64,000 nt of DNA, taken from contig NZ_JAAXLA010000023.1 in NCBI RefSeq assembly GCF_012911935.1, positions 1 to 64,000 of the forward strand. Reading direction: 5' to 3'. Made by a program: the position numbers and the translations under genes. The notes under the pieces were generated by a model that saw only the letters and a program-made list of their open reading frames with translations, had not been told where the DNA came from and ran no database searches. This stretch comes from Pseudonocardia acidicola (GTDB lineage: Bacteria; Actinomycetota; Actinomycetes; Mycobacteriales; Pseudonocardiaceae). Positions within the stretch are counted from its first letter, which is position 1. The number at the start of each line of letters is the position of its first letter. Of this stretch, positions 8,311 to 17,281 are shown one piece after another.

Positions 8311-8620
8311 CATCCGCAGCGCTACCGGAAGGTCATCGAGCGGGAGCTGTTGGCGCACGTCGACTTCGCCGCGGACGCCGTCCACGGCCCCGAGGCCGAC
8401 AGACCGTCGACCCCGCAGGCCTGCGCCGACCACGAGCGGGCCATCGCCGACGCCGGCGGCATCGACCTGCAGATCCTCGGGATCGGCAGGGACGGGCACA
8501 TCGGGTTCAACGAGCCCGGCTCGTCGCTGGCCTCGCGGACCCGGCTGAAGACGCTCACGGAGCAGACGCGGCGCGACAACGCCCGCTTCTTCGGCGGTGA
8601 CCCGCAGGCCGTTCCGCGGC
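8311..8620 (+). pseudogene. nagB: Internal fragment of glucosamine-6-phosphate deaminase
   Basis: Joined directly to the murQ piece (after ALMIR) comes [20 protein letters not shown], and then the NagB core [52 protein letters not shown]. It lacks about the first 80 and last 70 residues of NagB. The matching part has no stop and reads into the downstream KAS III gene. NagB converts GlcN-6-P to Fru-6-P and ammonia. Too little is left for activity. Confidence 0.8.
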
Positions 8621-8763
8621 CGGGAGCTCGCACGCGGGCGCCATCCGTTCCGCCGCCCGCGACCGGTGGGCCTTCGGGCACCGGTCCGATGGGGTCGTCG
8701 GTCACCGGTGACCGGGGCCTTGTGCATCTGCCCTCCCGGCCGTGGGAGTGGCTGGGATGGGTC

Positions 8764-9885
8764 ATGGGGCATTGGATGGCACTGGAAGGCGGGACCGGTG
8801 GCTCCCCGGAAGGCCGGGCCTACAGGAGCCGGTTCGCCGGCATCGGGGCGCGGCTGCCCGAGAGGCGGCTGACGACCGAGGAGCTCATGGCGAGCACCCG
8901 GTACGACACGGGCATCGAGCTCGAACGGCTGACCGGGGTCCGCGAGCGGCACGTCGTCGCCGCGGGGGAGGACTCCTACACCCTCGCGCTCGCCGCGGCT
9001 CAGGATGCGCTCGCGCACGCCGGTTGCGAGGCGCAGGACCTCGACATGCTGATCGTGTCGAGCATCAGCCGGCACGTGGGCGGGATGCGGATCCAGCTCG
9101 AGCCACCGGTGAGCGTGCGGCTCAAGCACGTGCTCGGCGCCGACCGCGCGCTGAGCTTCGACCTCTCCAACGCGTGCGCCGGGATGATGACCGGCGTCTT
9201 CCTGCTCAACGACCTGGTGCGCCAGGGCCGGATCCGCCGGGGCATGGTGGTCAGCGGCGAGTACATCTCCGAGCTGGGGCGCAACGCCGCGGAGGAGGTC
9301 CGCGACGTGACCAGCGATCAGCTGGCCTCACTCACCCTGGGCGACGCCGGCGCCGCCGCGATCGTCGAGCGGGCCCCCGACGGCGCTCCCGGCATCGACG
9401 TGGCCGGGTTCACCACGCTGTCGGGGCACAGCCGCCTGTGCGTGGCGTTCCCGGCGACGATCGGCCCGGGGACGACGATGCACACCCAGGCCCGTGAGAT
9501 CCACGCGGCGGGGATCGCGGAGGCGGTCCCGAGGCTGCGCGAGGTGCTCGACGCGGCCGGCCTCGCGATGGACGACGTCGACTACCTGATCATGCATCAG
9601 ACCTCGACGCGCGCCATCGCGAAGGGGGCGGCGGCGGTCACGGCGGAGTTCGGCGCCGCGCCGAAGCACATGGTCGTCACCGTCGACGAGCTGGGTAACA
9701 CCGCGTCGACCACGCACTTCGTCGCGCTGTGGAAGTACCTGAACGAGGGGCGCTTCCGCGGGGAGGACCGGATCCTGCTCCTGGCCCTCGCCTCCGGGCT
9801 GGAGGTCGGCATCGTGATCTTCACGGTCGGTCAGTTGGTGGAGCGCTACGGACAGCTGGTGGGCAGCCATGGGTACCGTGATTGA
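8764..9885 (+). CDS. 3-oxoacyl-ACP synthase III family protein (full Cys-His-Asn triad)
   Basis: With the ATG at 8764 the product has 373 residues and a thiolase/KAS III fold. Visible catalytic residues are C138 in [11 protein letters not shown]278 in LIMHQTS and N312 in ELGNTAS. Such enzymes join an acyl thioester to a second acyl or malonyl unit. The frame stays open upstream into the nagB fragment (to 8350), but KAS III sequence begins only about 20 residues after 8764; an alternative start is the ATG at 8776. Its end overlaps the next KAS III-like gene by 17 bp, so the two are translationally coupled and may form a heterodimer. The substrate is unknown. Confidence 0.8.
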   Translation: MGHWMALEGGTGGSPEGRAYRSRFAGIGARLPERRLTTEELMASTRYDTGIELERLTGVRERHVVAAGEDSYTLALAAAQDALAHAGCEAQDLDMLIVSSISRHVGGMRIQLEPPVSVRLKHVLGADRALSFDLSNACAGMMTGVFLLNDLVRQGRIRRGMVVSGEYISELGRNAAEEVRDVTSDQLASLTLGDAGAAAIVERAPDGAPGIDVAGFTTLSGHSRLCVAFPATIGPGTTMHTQAREIHAAGIAEAVPRLREVLDAAGLAMDDVDYLIMHQTSTRAIAKGAAAVTAEFGAAPKHMVVTVDELGNTASTTHFVALWKYLNEGRFRGEDRILLLALASGLEVGIVIFTVGQLVERYGQLVGSHGYRD

Positions 9886-10750
9886 GGCCACCGCCACCGC
9901 GATCCCCGGCGGCGATCCGGCGGTCGGCGCGGTGTACCTCGTGGACGCCGCCGCCCGCGCCTGCCTGGAGCGTGCGCACCGGGCCCCCGACGACGTGCAG
10001 CTGCTGATCAATGCCGGTGTCTACCTCGATCGCAACATCTCCGAGCCGGCGATCGCGTCGCTGATCCAGGAGGACATCGACGCCAATCCCGAGCCGGAGC
10101 CCGGCGGGGGTCAGGGAACGCTCTCCTTCGACGTCCGCAACGGGGCGTGTGGCCTGCTGACCGGGATCGAGCTGGTACACGGCCTGCTCGCGTCGGGGAC
10201 GATCGAGGCGGGGATGGTGGTTGCCACCGACGCAGATCCCGAGCCGGGTCAGACCGAGGGGTTCGGCTTCCCGCCGGTCGGCGGCGCGATCCTGCTGAGC
10301 ACCGATGCCGCGCACCCCGGCTTCACCGGGTTCCGCTTCGCGACCTTCCCCGAGTACGGGGACCGCTTCACCAGCGAGATCGACTGGCGCACCGAGGACG
10401 GGGGAGGACGCAACGTGCTCACCGTCGAGATCGCCGACGACTACCCCGCGCGCGCGCTCGAGTGCGCGGAGGCGACCGCACGAGAACTCGCCGCGGCCGA
10501 CGGGCTGGATCTGCGCGAGGTCGGTGCGCTCGTCGCCGCCGCGTCGACTCCCGGCTTCGCCCCGGCGCTCGCCGAGCGGCTCGGGATTCCCCCGACTCGT
10601 GCGGTCCCTCCTCCCGACGGCCTCGCCTCGGCGCACACGGCGGCCCTCGCGGCGGCGCTGGACTCCGTCTCCCTTCCGGACGCGGGCACGGCGCTGCTGG
10701 TCTCCGCGGGGTCGGGGATCACGGTCGCCGCCGCCGTCTACCGGGGGTGA
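9869..10750 (+). CDS. KAS III-like protein lacking the His-Asn pair
   Basis: The 293-residue product has a thiolase-like fold: a KAS III-type N-terminus, C94 in [12 protein letters not shown], a [10 protein letters not shown] segment and an [14 protein letters not shown] end. Where KAS III has His in an MHQ motif it reads [10 protein letters not shown], and where the Asn sits in GN it reads LASAHTAAL, so the usual His and Asn seem absent. It is shorter than normal KAS III (about 330). Directly coupled to a complete KAS III, it recalls heterodimeric systems such as PqsBC or LstAB in which one partner is degenerate. That comparison is inference. The next gene starts inside its stop codon. Confidence 0.75.
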   Translation: MGTVIEATATAIPGGDPAVGAVYLVDAAARACLERAHRAPDDVQLLINAGVYLDRNISEPAIASLIQEDIDANPEPEPGGGQGTLSFDVRNGACGLLTGIELVHGLLASGTIEAGMVVATDADPEPGQTEGFGFPPVGGAILLSTDAAHPGFTGFRFATFPEYGDRFTSEIDWRTEDGGGRNVLTVEIADDYPARALECAEATARELAAADGLDLREVGALVAAASTPGFAPALAERLGIPPTRAVPPPDGLASAHTAALAAALDSVSLPDAGTALLVSAGSGITVAAAVYRG

Positions 10751-11481
10751 GCGGGCTGCGCGCCGCGGATCCGGCGGCAGCGCCGCTGCAGGCGCTGCTG
10801 CCGCCGGTGAGTCGCAGCCCGCGCGTCGCTCCGGCATCCCAGCGCCGGTTGCGGCCGCTGCCTCGGATCGTGGCCGGGGTGACCGGGCACCTCGCCGGGA
10901 CCGGGCCGCTCACGATCTTCGCCACCCTTGGCCGGCACCCACGCCTCTTCCGCGCCTGGCTGTACTACTCAGCTGTGCTGATGCCGTTCGGCACGCTGTC
11001 ACGGCGCGACACCGAGCTGGTGATCCTGCGCGTCGCCTGGCAGTGCCGCGCGGCCTACGAGTGGTGGCACCACGTGCCGATCGCCCTGCGCGTCGGACTG
11101 ACGCCCGCCGAGGTCGGGGCCGTGGCAGAGGCACCGCCGGGCGGAGCCCTGTCCGCACGCCAGCGGGTGCTGACCGCGGTCAGCGACGAGTTGCTCGCGC
11201 AGCGGGCGCTGTCGGACACCGCCTGGGCGCCCGCGCGGGCGGTGCTCACCGACCGTGAGGTGATCGAGCTGTGCCTGCTGGTGGGGCACTACCAGGGCCT
11301 GGCGACAGCGATCGGTGGGCTGGGGATCCAGCTCGAGGACGTCGGGGACAAGGACGACGTCGGGGACGAGGACGTCGAGCTGGACGCCCGCCGCGGACGG
11401 CCGCCGCGGGGCCGCCGTCAGCGCGACGACGTGTTGCGGGAGCCACCCGCCGTGCGCCGGCCGCCGGGCGCTGCGGGCTGA
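10747..11481 (+). CDS. Carboxymuconolactone decarboxylase (AhpD-like) family protein
   Basis: The GTG overlaps the preceding stop (GTGA), giving 244 residues. The core runs RRDTELVILRVAWQCRAAYE followed by WWHHVPIALRVGLTPAEV, the CMD-family motif with Cys and His in helices, then a second half ending VGHYQGLATAIGGLGIQ. Family members act as decarboxylases, peroxidase partners or, often, proteins of unknown function beside dehydrogenases and ligases. The last 40-odd residues are acidic then Arg-rich and overlap the convergent WS/DGAT gene by 64 bp, so that tail may be partly frame artefact. Coupling to the two KAS III genes suggests the same pathway. Confidence 0.75.
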   Translation: MSGLRAADPAAAPLQALLPPVSRSPRVAPASQRRLRPLPRIVAGVTGHLAGTGPLTIFATLGRHPRLFRAWLYYSAVLMPFGTLSRRDTELVILRVAWQCRAAYEWWHHVPIALRVGLTPAEVGAVAEAPPGGALSARQRVLTAVSDELLAQRALSDTAWAPARAVLTDREVIELCLLVGHYQGLATAIGGLGIQLEDVGDKDDVGDEDVELDARRGRPPRGRRQRDDVLREPPAVRRPPGAAG

Positions 11482-12914
11482 CCGGCTGCGGGCTGACCGG
11501 TGGGCGCTGCGGGCTGACCGTCGCGGCGGGCGGCCGCCACCAGCTCGGCCATCCCGGTCTCGATGCCCCGGGCCAGGGTCCACACGTCTGCCGCCGTGTC
11601 GTAGTCGCCGGTGATGCCGAAGGCCAGCCGCCCGGCGTAGGTGAGCATGGAGACTCCGACGCGTACCCGGGCGGCGATGGGCACGTAGGGGATCATCTCC
11701 ACGCAGCGGCGGCCGAGCGCGTACAGCGGCTGGCGCGGCCCGGGCACGTCGGTGGTGACCGTGGTGATGCTGCGCTGCGGCAGGTGCCAGGTGAGCCGGA
11801 CGCCGGGCGCGATCGCCAGGAACGGTTCGTGGCCGGCGACGCGCAGCAGCACCTCGCCCGCCTCGGCCTCGCGCTCGGCCTTGAGCCGGTCGAACAGCGC
11901 GCGGACGGCGGCGAGCCGCTCGACCGGGTCGGCGATCTCCACCGGCAGCTCGGCGAGCATCGCGGAGACGCGGTTGTCCCGGATGCTCTCCTCGCCGGGC
12001 GCGCGCAGACTGACCGGCACCAGCGACCGGATGAGGTGCCGGGTCGGTTGCTCGCCGCGAGACTGCAGCAGTGCGCGGAAGCCGGCGGTGACCGCGGCCA
12101 TGACGACGTCGTTGAACGTGCCGGCGAGGGCGTGCCGGACGGTGGTGACGTCGGCGACGCTGCTGCGGGCGAAGGCGTAGCGCCGCTCGGCCGACAGCTC
12201 GCCGGTCAGCGACGACGCGCGCGTCGGGACCAAAGCCGTCGACGCGGCCACCCCTCCACGGACCGCGTCGCGGGCCAGCCGACCCAGCGTCCGGGGATGG
12301 CGGACCGTACCCGCGAGCGCCCGGGTGGTCTGCCACGGCAGCGTCGCGAGGTCGCGGGCGACGAGCAGGGTGAGCTCGGCGGTGGAGGGCTCGGGCTTCG
12401 GCTGCCAGTCGTCCGGTACGCCGGGCCCCGGCTTGGGGGTGGGGTCGAGGACCACGCGGTAGAGGTCGGTGCCGGCGATGCCGTCGACCATGCAGTGGTG
12501 GATCTTGGAGATCAGCGCCCACCGGCCGCCGGCCAGGCCCTCGACCAGCCAGTACTCCCACAGCGGCCGGTCGCGGTCGAGCCGGGCGGACATGATCCGG
12601 CCCATGAGCGTGGCCAGTTCCCGGTCGCCACCCGGCGCGGGCAGCGCGGTGCGGCGCAGGTGGTAGTCGAGGTTGAAGTCCGGCGCGTCGACCCACACCG
12701 GCGGTCCGAGATCCAGCGGCACCTGTCGGGCCTTCTGCCGGTAGCGGGGGATGAGCGGCAGCCGGCCGGCGAGCGTGGCGCGGAACTGCTCCTGGCCGGG
12801 CACCGGTCCGGCGAAGACCGCGATCGAGGAGATGGCCAGCGACGTCCCTGGCTGCTCGTCCTCCATCTGCAGGAACGCGGCGCTCAGCGGGCTCATGCGG
12901 TCCACGGCGGTCAC
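11418..12914 (-). CDS. Wax ester synthase/diacylglycerol acyltransferase (WS/DGAT)
   Basis: The 498-residue product shows the WS/DGAT hallmark HHCMVDG at 139-145, preceded by the conserved PLWEYWLVEGL and followed by C-terminal family motifs (DVPGPRQPLYALG, near the end a GDYDTAADVW stretch). These enzymes esterify acyl-CoA with diacylglycerol or fatty alcohols at the membrane, making storage lipid. The GTG start overlaps the stop of the upstream acyl-CoA ligase by 4 bp, so the two are one operon and the ligase may feed it acyl-CoA. The tail is a low-complexity Gly-Gln-Pro-Ala repeat encoded by a 15-bp DNA repeat. Confidence 0.9.
   Translation of the reverse strand: MTAVDRMSPLSAAFLQMEDEQPGTSLAISSIAVFAGPVPGQEQFRATLAGRLPLIPRYRQKARQVPLDLGPPVWVDAPDFNLDYHLRRTALPAPGGDRELATLMGRIMSARLDRDRPLWEYWLVEGLAGGRWALISKIHHCMVDGIAGTDLYRVVLDPTPKPGPGVPDDWQPKPEPSTAELTLLVARDLATLPWQTTRALAGTVRHPRTLGRLARDAVRGGVAASTALVPTRASSLTGELSAERRYAFARSSVADVTTVRHALAGTFNDVVMAAVTAGFRALLQSRGEQPTRHLIRSLVPVSLRAPGEESIRDNRVSAMLAELPVEIADPVERLAAVRALFDRLKAEREAEAGEVLLRVAGHEPFLAIAPGVRLTWHLPQRSITTVTTDVPGPRQPLYALGRRCVEMIPYVPIAARVRVGVSMLTYAGRLAFGITGDYDTAADVWTLARGIETGMAELVAAARRDGQPAAPTGQPAAGQPAAPGGRRTAGGSRNTSSR
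11470..11520. repeat. Three copies of a 15-bp repeat
   Basis: GCTGCGGGCTGACCG occurs at 11470-11484, 11485-11499 and 11506-11520. It encodes the repetitive C-terminal tail of the WS/DGAT protein on the reverse strand and contains the stop codon (TGA at 11479-11481) of the forward CMD gene, so copy number could change where both proteins end. Confidence 0.9.
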
Positions 12915-14428
12915 AGCTCCCGCTTGACGATCTTGCCGGCGGCGTTGATCGGCAGGTGCTCCCGGAACTCGACCGAGCGTGGGTACTTGTAGGAGGCGAC
13001 CCGTTCCTTGACGAACTGGATGAGCTCGTCCTCGGTGGCCCGCAGGCCGGCTCGCAGCTCGAGGTAGGCCTTGACCTCCTGCCCGAGCAGCTCATCGGGG
13101 ACACCGACCACCGCGGCCTGGGCGACCGCGGGATGGGTGCAGAGCACGTTCTCGATCTCGCGCGGGTACACGTTGTAGCCACCACGGATGATCAGGTCCT
13201 TCTTCCGGTCGACGACGAAGAAGAAGCCGTCCTCGTCGACGTAGCCCAGGTCACCGGTGCGGAACCAGCCGTCGGTGAACACCTCCGCGGTCGCCTCCGG
13301 CTTGCCGTGGTAGCCCTGCATCACGTCGATGCCGCGCACGACGACCTCGCCGACGTGTTCCTGCCCTGGCGGCAGCACCTCGTTCTGCTCGTCCCAGATC
13401 TCGACCTCGACGCCGTAGATCGGCTTGCCGACGCTGTAGATCCGCCGCTCCTGCTCGCTGACGTTGAACGTCACCGTCGCCGCGGTCTCCGACAACCCGT
13501 AGCCCTCGAGGATGACGACGCCGAAGGTGCGCTCGAACTCGTCGATCACCTCGGCCGGGATCGGAGCGCCGCCGGAGACGCACAGCCGCAGCGAGCTCAG
13601 GTCGTAGCTGTCCTTGTCCGGCTGGCCGTTCAGCGTGACGAACATCGTGGGCACGCCCATGAACACGGTGACCCGGTCGCGCTGGACGGCCTCGAGCACC
13701 TTCGCCGGCTCGAAGCGGGGCAGCAGCGACATGGTCGCAGCGAACCGGGTGAAGACGTTCACGAGGACGGCCAGGCCGAAGACGTGGAAGAGCGGCAGCA
13801 CGACCAGGGCGACGTCGTCGTCCCGGGCGCCGAACAGCCGGCCCGGGGTGTCGGCGTTCATGAACAGCTGGAAGTGGGTGAGCTCGGCGCCCTTCGGCCG
13901 GCCGGTCGTCCCCGCGGTGTAGACGATGACCGCGGTGTCACCCGGGTCGGTCTGGTGCAGCGGCGGCCGGCCGGGCACAGGGTTGGCGAGCAGTTGCTCG
14001 AACGGGCGCCCGACGCCGGCCGGAGGCGTGCCCGGCGGGTTCAGCACCACCAGCCCCTGCACGCCGGCGTCGGCGGCCCCCTTGGCGGCCTCCTCGGCCG
14101 CCCCCGCCCAGGTGATGAGCATCCGGGCGCCGGAGTCCGCGAGGATGTAGCCGATTTCGCCGGCCTTGAACAGCACGTTCATCGGCACGACCACGCAGCC
14201 GGCCTTGAGGATGCCGAAGTAGGCCACGACGAACTGCGGCACATTGGGCAGCTGCAGCCCCACCACGTCGCCGGGCACCAGCCCGCGGGCCAGCAGGCCG
14301 ACGGCGAACCGGTCGGAGGCGGCGTCCAGCTCGGCGTAGCTGACCACACTGCCGTCGAAGAGCAGGGCGGGATGCTGCGGGTGGGTGCGGGCGGACTCGC
14401 GCAGGATGGTGGCCAGGTTGAACGCCAC
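12911..14428 (-). CDS. Long-chain fatty-acid--CoA ligase (AMP-binding)
   Basis: The 505-residue product shows the ANL superfamily motifs in order: IVYTAGTTGRPKGAE (ATP loop), a GYGLSETAATV motif, YHGKPEATAEVFTDGWFRTG with DLGY, DRKKDLIIRGGYNVYPREIE and a terminal NAAGKIVKREL with the catalytic Lys. It activates fatty acids to acyl-AMP and then acyl-CoA. I start at the GTG at 14428, with GGGAG 7 bp upstream, just before VAFNLATILRESA; an open frame to 14539 adds unlikely Arg/Pro sequence. Stop-start overlap with the WS/DGAT gene indicates co-translation. Confidence 0.88.
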   Translation of the reverse strand: MAFNLATILRESARTHPQHPALLFDGSVVSYAELDAASDRFAVGLLARGLVPGDVVGLQLPNVPQFVVAYFGILKAGCVVVPMNVLFKAGEIGYILADSGARMLITWAGAAEEAAKGAADAGVQGLVVLNPPGTPPAGVGRPFEQLLANPVPGRPPLHQTDPGDTAVIVYTAGTTGRPKGAELTHFQLFMNADTPGRLFGARDDDVALVVLPLFHVFGLAVLVNVFTRFAATMSLLPRFEPAKVLEAVQRDRVTVFMGVPTMFVTLNGQPDKDSYDLSSLRLCVSGGAPIPAEVIDEFERTFGVVILEGYGLSETAATVTFNVSEQERRIYSVGKPIYGVEVEIWDEQNEVLPPGQEHVGEVVVRGIDVMQGYHGKPEATAEVFTDGWFRTGDLGYVDEDGFFFVVDRKKDLIIRGGYNVYPREIENVLCTHPAVAQAAVVGVPDELLGQEVKAYLELRAGLRATEDELIQFVKERVASYKYPRSVEFREHLPINAAGKIVKREL

Positions 14429-14808
14429 GGTCGGCTCCCGAGGTGGCCGATGCGGTCCGGACGGCTCAGCGGCCGTGGACCGGCAACGGTGTGGATCTGT
14501 GCCGCCCTCTCCTGGGCGGACGACGCCGCGAGCGCTCACCAGCCGGCGGCGCCGGCCCGATCAGGCAGGCGACCGTCGGCACCTGCGGCCGGGTCCCGCT
14601 CGCCTGTCTTCCTGGCATCTCTTCCCTGCATCTCTGCCAAGTGATCGGTCGGCTGCAAGTCTGGTCGGGTTCGCCGGCCGCCGCACCGGCCGGAAGGCCG
14701 GAGGCGCCGGGGACTTCCGGCCCCGGCGTGCCGGTCGCGGGGCGGCCGGCGAGGTCCGCCCGGCCCGCGGCCCGACGTCGGTTCCACAGGTGGGCAGGCC
14801 GCCCCGGT
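14429..14808. other. Gene-free gap between ligase and glycosyltransferase
   Basis: I see no gene. The short open frames are GC-rich noise. The stretch must hold the promoter of the reverse-strand ligase-WS/DGAT operon. No clear terminator hairpin was found. Confidence 0.4.
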
Positions 14809-16254
14809 CTACGACGGCTCGGCAGCGGGCCGTCCGTCCAGGAGCCGCCCGAACAACCGGAAGTACTGGGTCAGCGAGCGCGTGCCGAGGAACCGTTCCG
14901 CCACCCGCCGGGCGGCCCGGCGTCCCATCTCCGTGGCGCGAGCCGGATCGCCGAGCAGCGCGACGACCGCCTGCCCGTAGGCGCGGAGGTCGCCCGGTCC
15001 CACCAGGAGCCCGGAGCGGCCGTCGTCGATCTGGTCCTGGATGCCGCCGATGCGGCTGGCGACCACGGCGCGGCGTTTCCACATCGCCTCCGCGACGGTC
15101 AACCCGAACCCCTCGGCCAGGGACTTCTGCACGACCACGTCCGCCCGGCGTTGCAGCGCGTTGACGATCGCCGCGTTCTCCTCCAGGTCCGCCATGGGCA
15201 GCGCCACGAGGTGCACCCGCTCCCGGGCCGCAGCAGTGAGCGCGGCACGGCGCGTGCGGGCCTCGGCGAGGACCGCCCGGCCCTCGGGGTCGTCGGCGAC
15301 CGCCGACACGGCCGGGCCGGCGTAGAGCAGGTGCGCGTCGCAGTGCGGGACGACGTGCTGCACGAAGCCGTCGATCACGCCCGCGGGGTCCTTGAGCCGG
15401 TCCCACCGGGAGACCTGCACCACCAACTGGTGATCGGGGCGGAGCCGACGGTCCTCCTCGACCTCCGCCCGGCGCTCCACGCGCGCGGGCGAACCGTCGA
15501 TGCGGGTGAACACCGCCGCACCGGCGTCGAGGTCGTCCTCCTGCAGCCCGGCCGCCGCGAGGATGGCGTGCGTCTGCACCTCGGTGAGGGCCTCGTTCTT
15601 GGCGGAGAAGACGTCGATGGACGGCGCGATCAGGACCGTGCGGTCGGGGTCCAGCGACTCCCAGACGTACTGCCGGCGGGAGAAGACGTAGGCATCAGCC
15701 TGCGCGACGTATCCGCGCAGGAAGCGCCACGCCTGCTGGGTGATGCGGTTCGGAGTGTCGATGCCGACGTGGCAGCGCCAGATGAGGAAGCCCCCCAGCT
15801 CCCGGAGAACGGGGATCATGCCGGCCGTCTGCGGGTCGTGCAGCAGCACGATGTCGCCGGGTGAGATCCGGTCGGCCAGGCCCTCCGCCGTCCTCCGGGT
15901 CATCGCCTCGTAGATCTCCCGTGCCGCGTGGTCGAGGGGCAGCCCGTCGCCGGGCGACCCGTGCAGGTGGTTGTGCAGGCGCTTGGTCACGGCGAAGAAG
16001 GACTCGTCGCCGACCATGACCTCCCACCGCACGTCCACGCCGCAGCCCCGGCCGTAGGCCAGCAGGGATTGCAGCATCTCGGCGACCCCGCCGCCGCGTG
16101 CCGTCGAGTTGATGTTCCAGAGGATCCGGCCCGCGCAGACGTCCCGCACGCGCTCGGCCTCCTCGCGCACGCAGCGGTAGGCCTCGGGGCCGAGCACCGA
16201 CTCGAATCGCTGCAGGGGCAGCGGCGCGATGGGCACGGGCGTCGTGGCGACCAT
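14809..16254 (-). CDS. TreT-like trehalose synthase/GT4 glycosyltransferase
   Basis: The 481-residue protein has a GT-B fold. The N-terminal part holds the TreT-type motifs ILWNINSTARGGGVAEMLQS and DIVLLHDPQTAGM, plus WRCHVGID. The C-terminal half has VSRWDRLKDPAGVI and the nucleotide-sugar motif LAEGFGLTVAEAMWK. TreT enzymes make trehalose from NDP-glucose and glucose; some relatives are trehalose phosphorylases. Other GT4 acceptors remain possible. The ATG at 16254 has an AGGGTG-type site close upstream. A broken glgX piece further right hints at former trehalose/glycogen genes in this region. Confidence 0.75.
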   Translation of the reverse strand: MVATTPVPIAPLPLQRFESVLGPEAYRCVREEAERVRDVCAGRILWNINSTARGGGVAEMLQSLLAYGRGCGVDVRWEVMVGDESFFAVTKRLHNHLHGSPGDGLPLDHAAREIYEAMTRRTAEGLADRISPGDIVLLHDPQTAGMIPVLRELGGFLIWRCHVGIDTPNRITQQAWRFLRGYVAQADAYVFSRRQYVWESLDPDRTVLIAPSIDVFSAKNEALTEVQTHAILAAAGLQEDDLDAGAAVFTRIDGSPARVERRAEVEEDRRLRPDHQLVVQVSRWDRLKDPAGVIDGFVQHVVPHCDAHLLYAGPAVSAVADDPEGRAVLAEARTRRAALTAAARERVHLVALPMADLEENAAIVNALQRRADVVVQKSLAEGFGLTVAEAMWKRRAVVASRIGGIQDQIDDGRSGLLVGPGDLRAYGQAVVALLGDPARATEMGRRAARRVAERFLGTRSLTQYFRLFGRLLDGRPAAEPS

Positions 16255-16372
16255 CCTGCACCCTAGACCCTTTTCGAGCGGCCGATGAGGGTCACGGCTC
16301 CGGCCGCGAGGTGCGGAGTCGGGGGTGCGGCGAAGGGAGCACCTCATCGCTTCGATGCTCCCGGGGTCCTCG

Positions 16373-17281
16373 TCAGGCCCCGTCGCCGGCGACCGCCTCG
16401 TCGAGCCAGGTGAGCACCTGCCTCGCCAGCGCGTCGGGCACCTGCAGCTGGGGCACGTGGCCGACGTCGGCCAGTTCGACGTAGCGCCAGTGCGGGTGCT
16501 GCCGGGCGGCCTCGCGGGCGGCGGTGATCGGCACCAGCCGGTCGCGGGCGCCGTGCACCAGCAGGACCGGCGCGGTCAGTGCGGCCATCGCGTCGCGGTA
16601 TGCCGCCGGGTCGATCAGGATCCGCACCAGCGAGCGGGCGGCGGCGAGGAAGGCGCGGTCCATGCCGTCGACGTCCTGGCACTCCTCGACGAGGGTGGCC
16701 GAGCGGTCGACGAGCTCTGCCGGGACGTCCCCCGGGTCCACCCCGCAGATCTCGAGCAGCTCCCTCACCCGGTGCAGCGCGCTGCGCCGCTGCCGGCGCA
16801 GCCAGAGGAACCGCTCGCCGACGAAGGGCAGCGCGTAGAGCAGGAAGTGGCCGGCGACCACCGGGTCCGGCGTCCGGTGCCCCCCGGGCAGCGCCGGGTC
16901 GAGCAGGACCAGGCCGCTGACCGCCTGCGGCGTGGACGCGGCGGTGAAGATCGAGATCATCCCGCCCATCGAGTTGCCGACCAGCACGGCCGGGCGGCGG
17001 GCGATCTCCCCGAGGAACCGCCGCAGGACGACGACGTTGGCCTGCACCGTGGTCCGCCGCCCGAACGGCTCGCTGCGGCCGAAGCCGGGCAGGTCCAGGG
17101 CGAGCACGCGGGCGTGCGGCGCGAGCAGCGGCGTCCACAGCTCCCAGTTCAGGTGCGAGCCGCCGAGGCCGTGCACCAGCACGACGGTGGGCCCCTCGGC
17201 GTCGCCACCGAAGTCGACGTAGTGCACGGGGCCGTCCCAGTCGACGGTGTGACTGGTACCCGGCTGCGCTCGCTGGCCCAT
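16373..17281 (-). CDS. Alpha/beta-hydrolase
   Basis: The 302-residue protein has the full hydrolase pattern: oxyanion motif VLVHGLGGSHLNW, nucleophile elbow VGNSMGG (Ser), an acid in LLVHGARDRLVP and the catalytic His in ADVGHVPQLQ. It is most likely a soluble esterase or lipase. The ATG at 17281 has GAGGAG 5 bp upstream; longer open frames add unlikely sequence. It lies 118 bp upstream of the glycosyltransferase on the same strand. The substrate cannot be read from the sequence; the lipid-type neighbours suggest an ester. Confidence 0.85.
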   Translation of the reverse strand: MGQRAQPGTSHTVDWDGPVHYVDFGGDAEGPTVVLVHGLGGSHLNWELWTPLLAPHARVLALDLPGFGRSEPFGRRTTVQANVVVLRRFLGEIARRPAVLVGNSMGGMISIFTAASTPQAVSGLVLLDPALPGGHRTPDPVVAGHFLLYALPFVGERFLWLRRQRRSALHRVRELLEICGVDPGDVPAELVDRSATLVEECQDVDGMDRAFLAAARSLVRILIDPAAYRDAMAALTAPVLLVHGARDRLVPITAAREAARQHPHWRYVELADVGHVPQLQVPDALARQVLTWLDEAVAGDGA

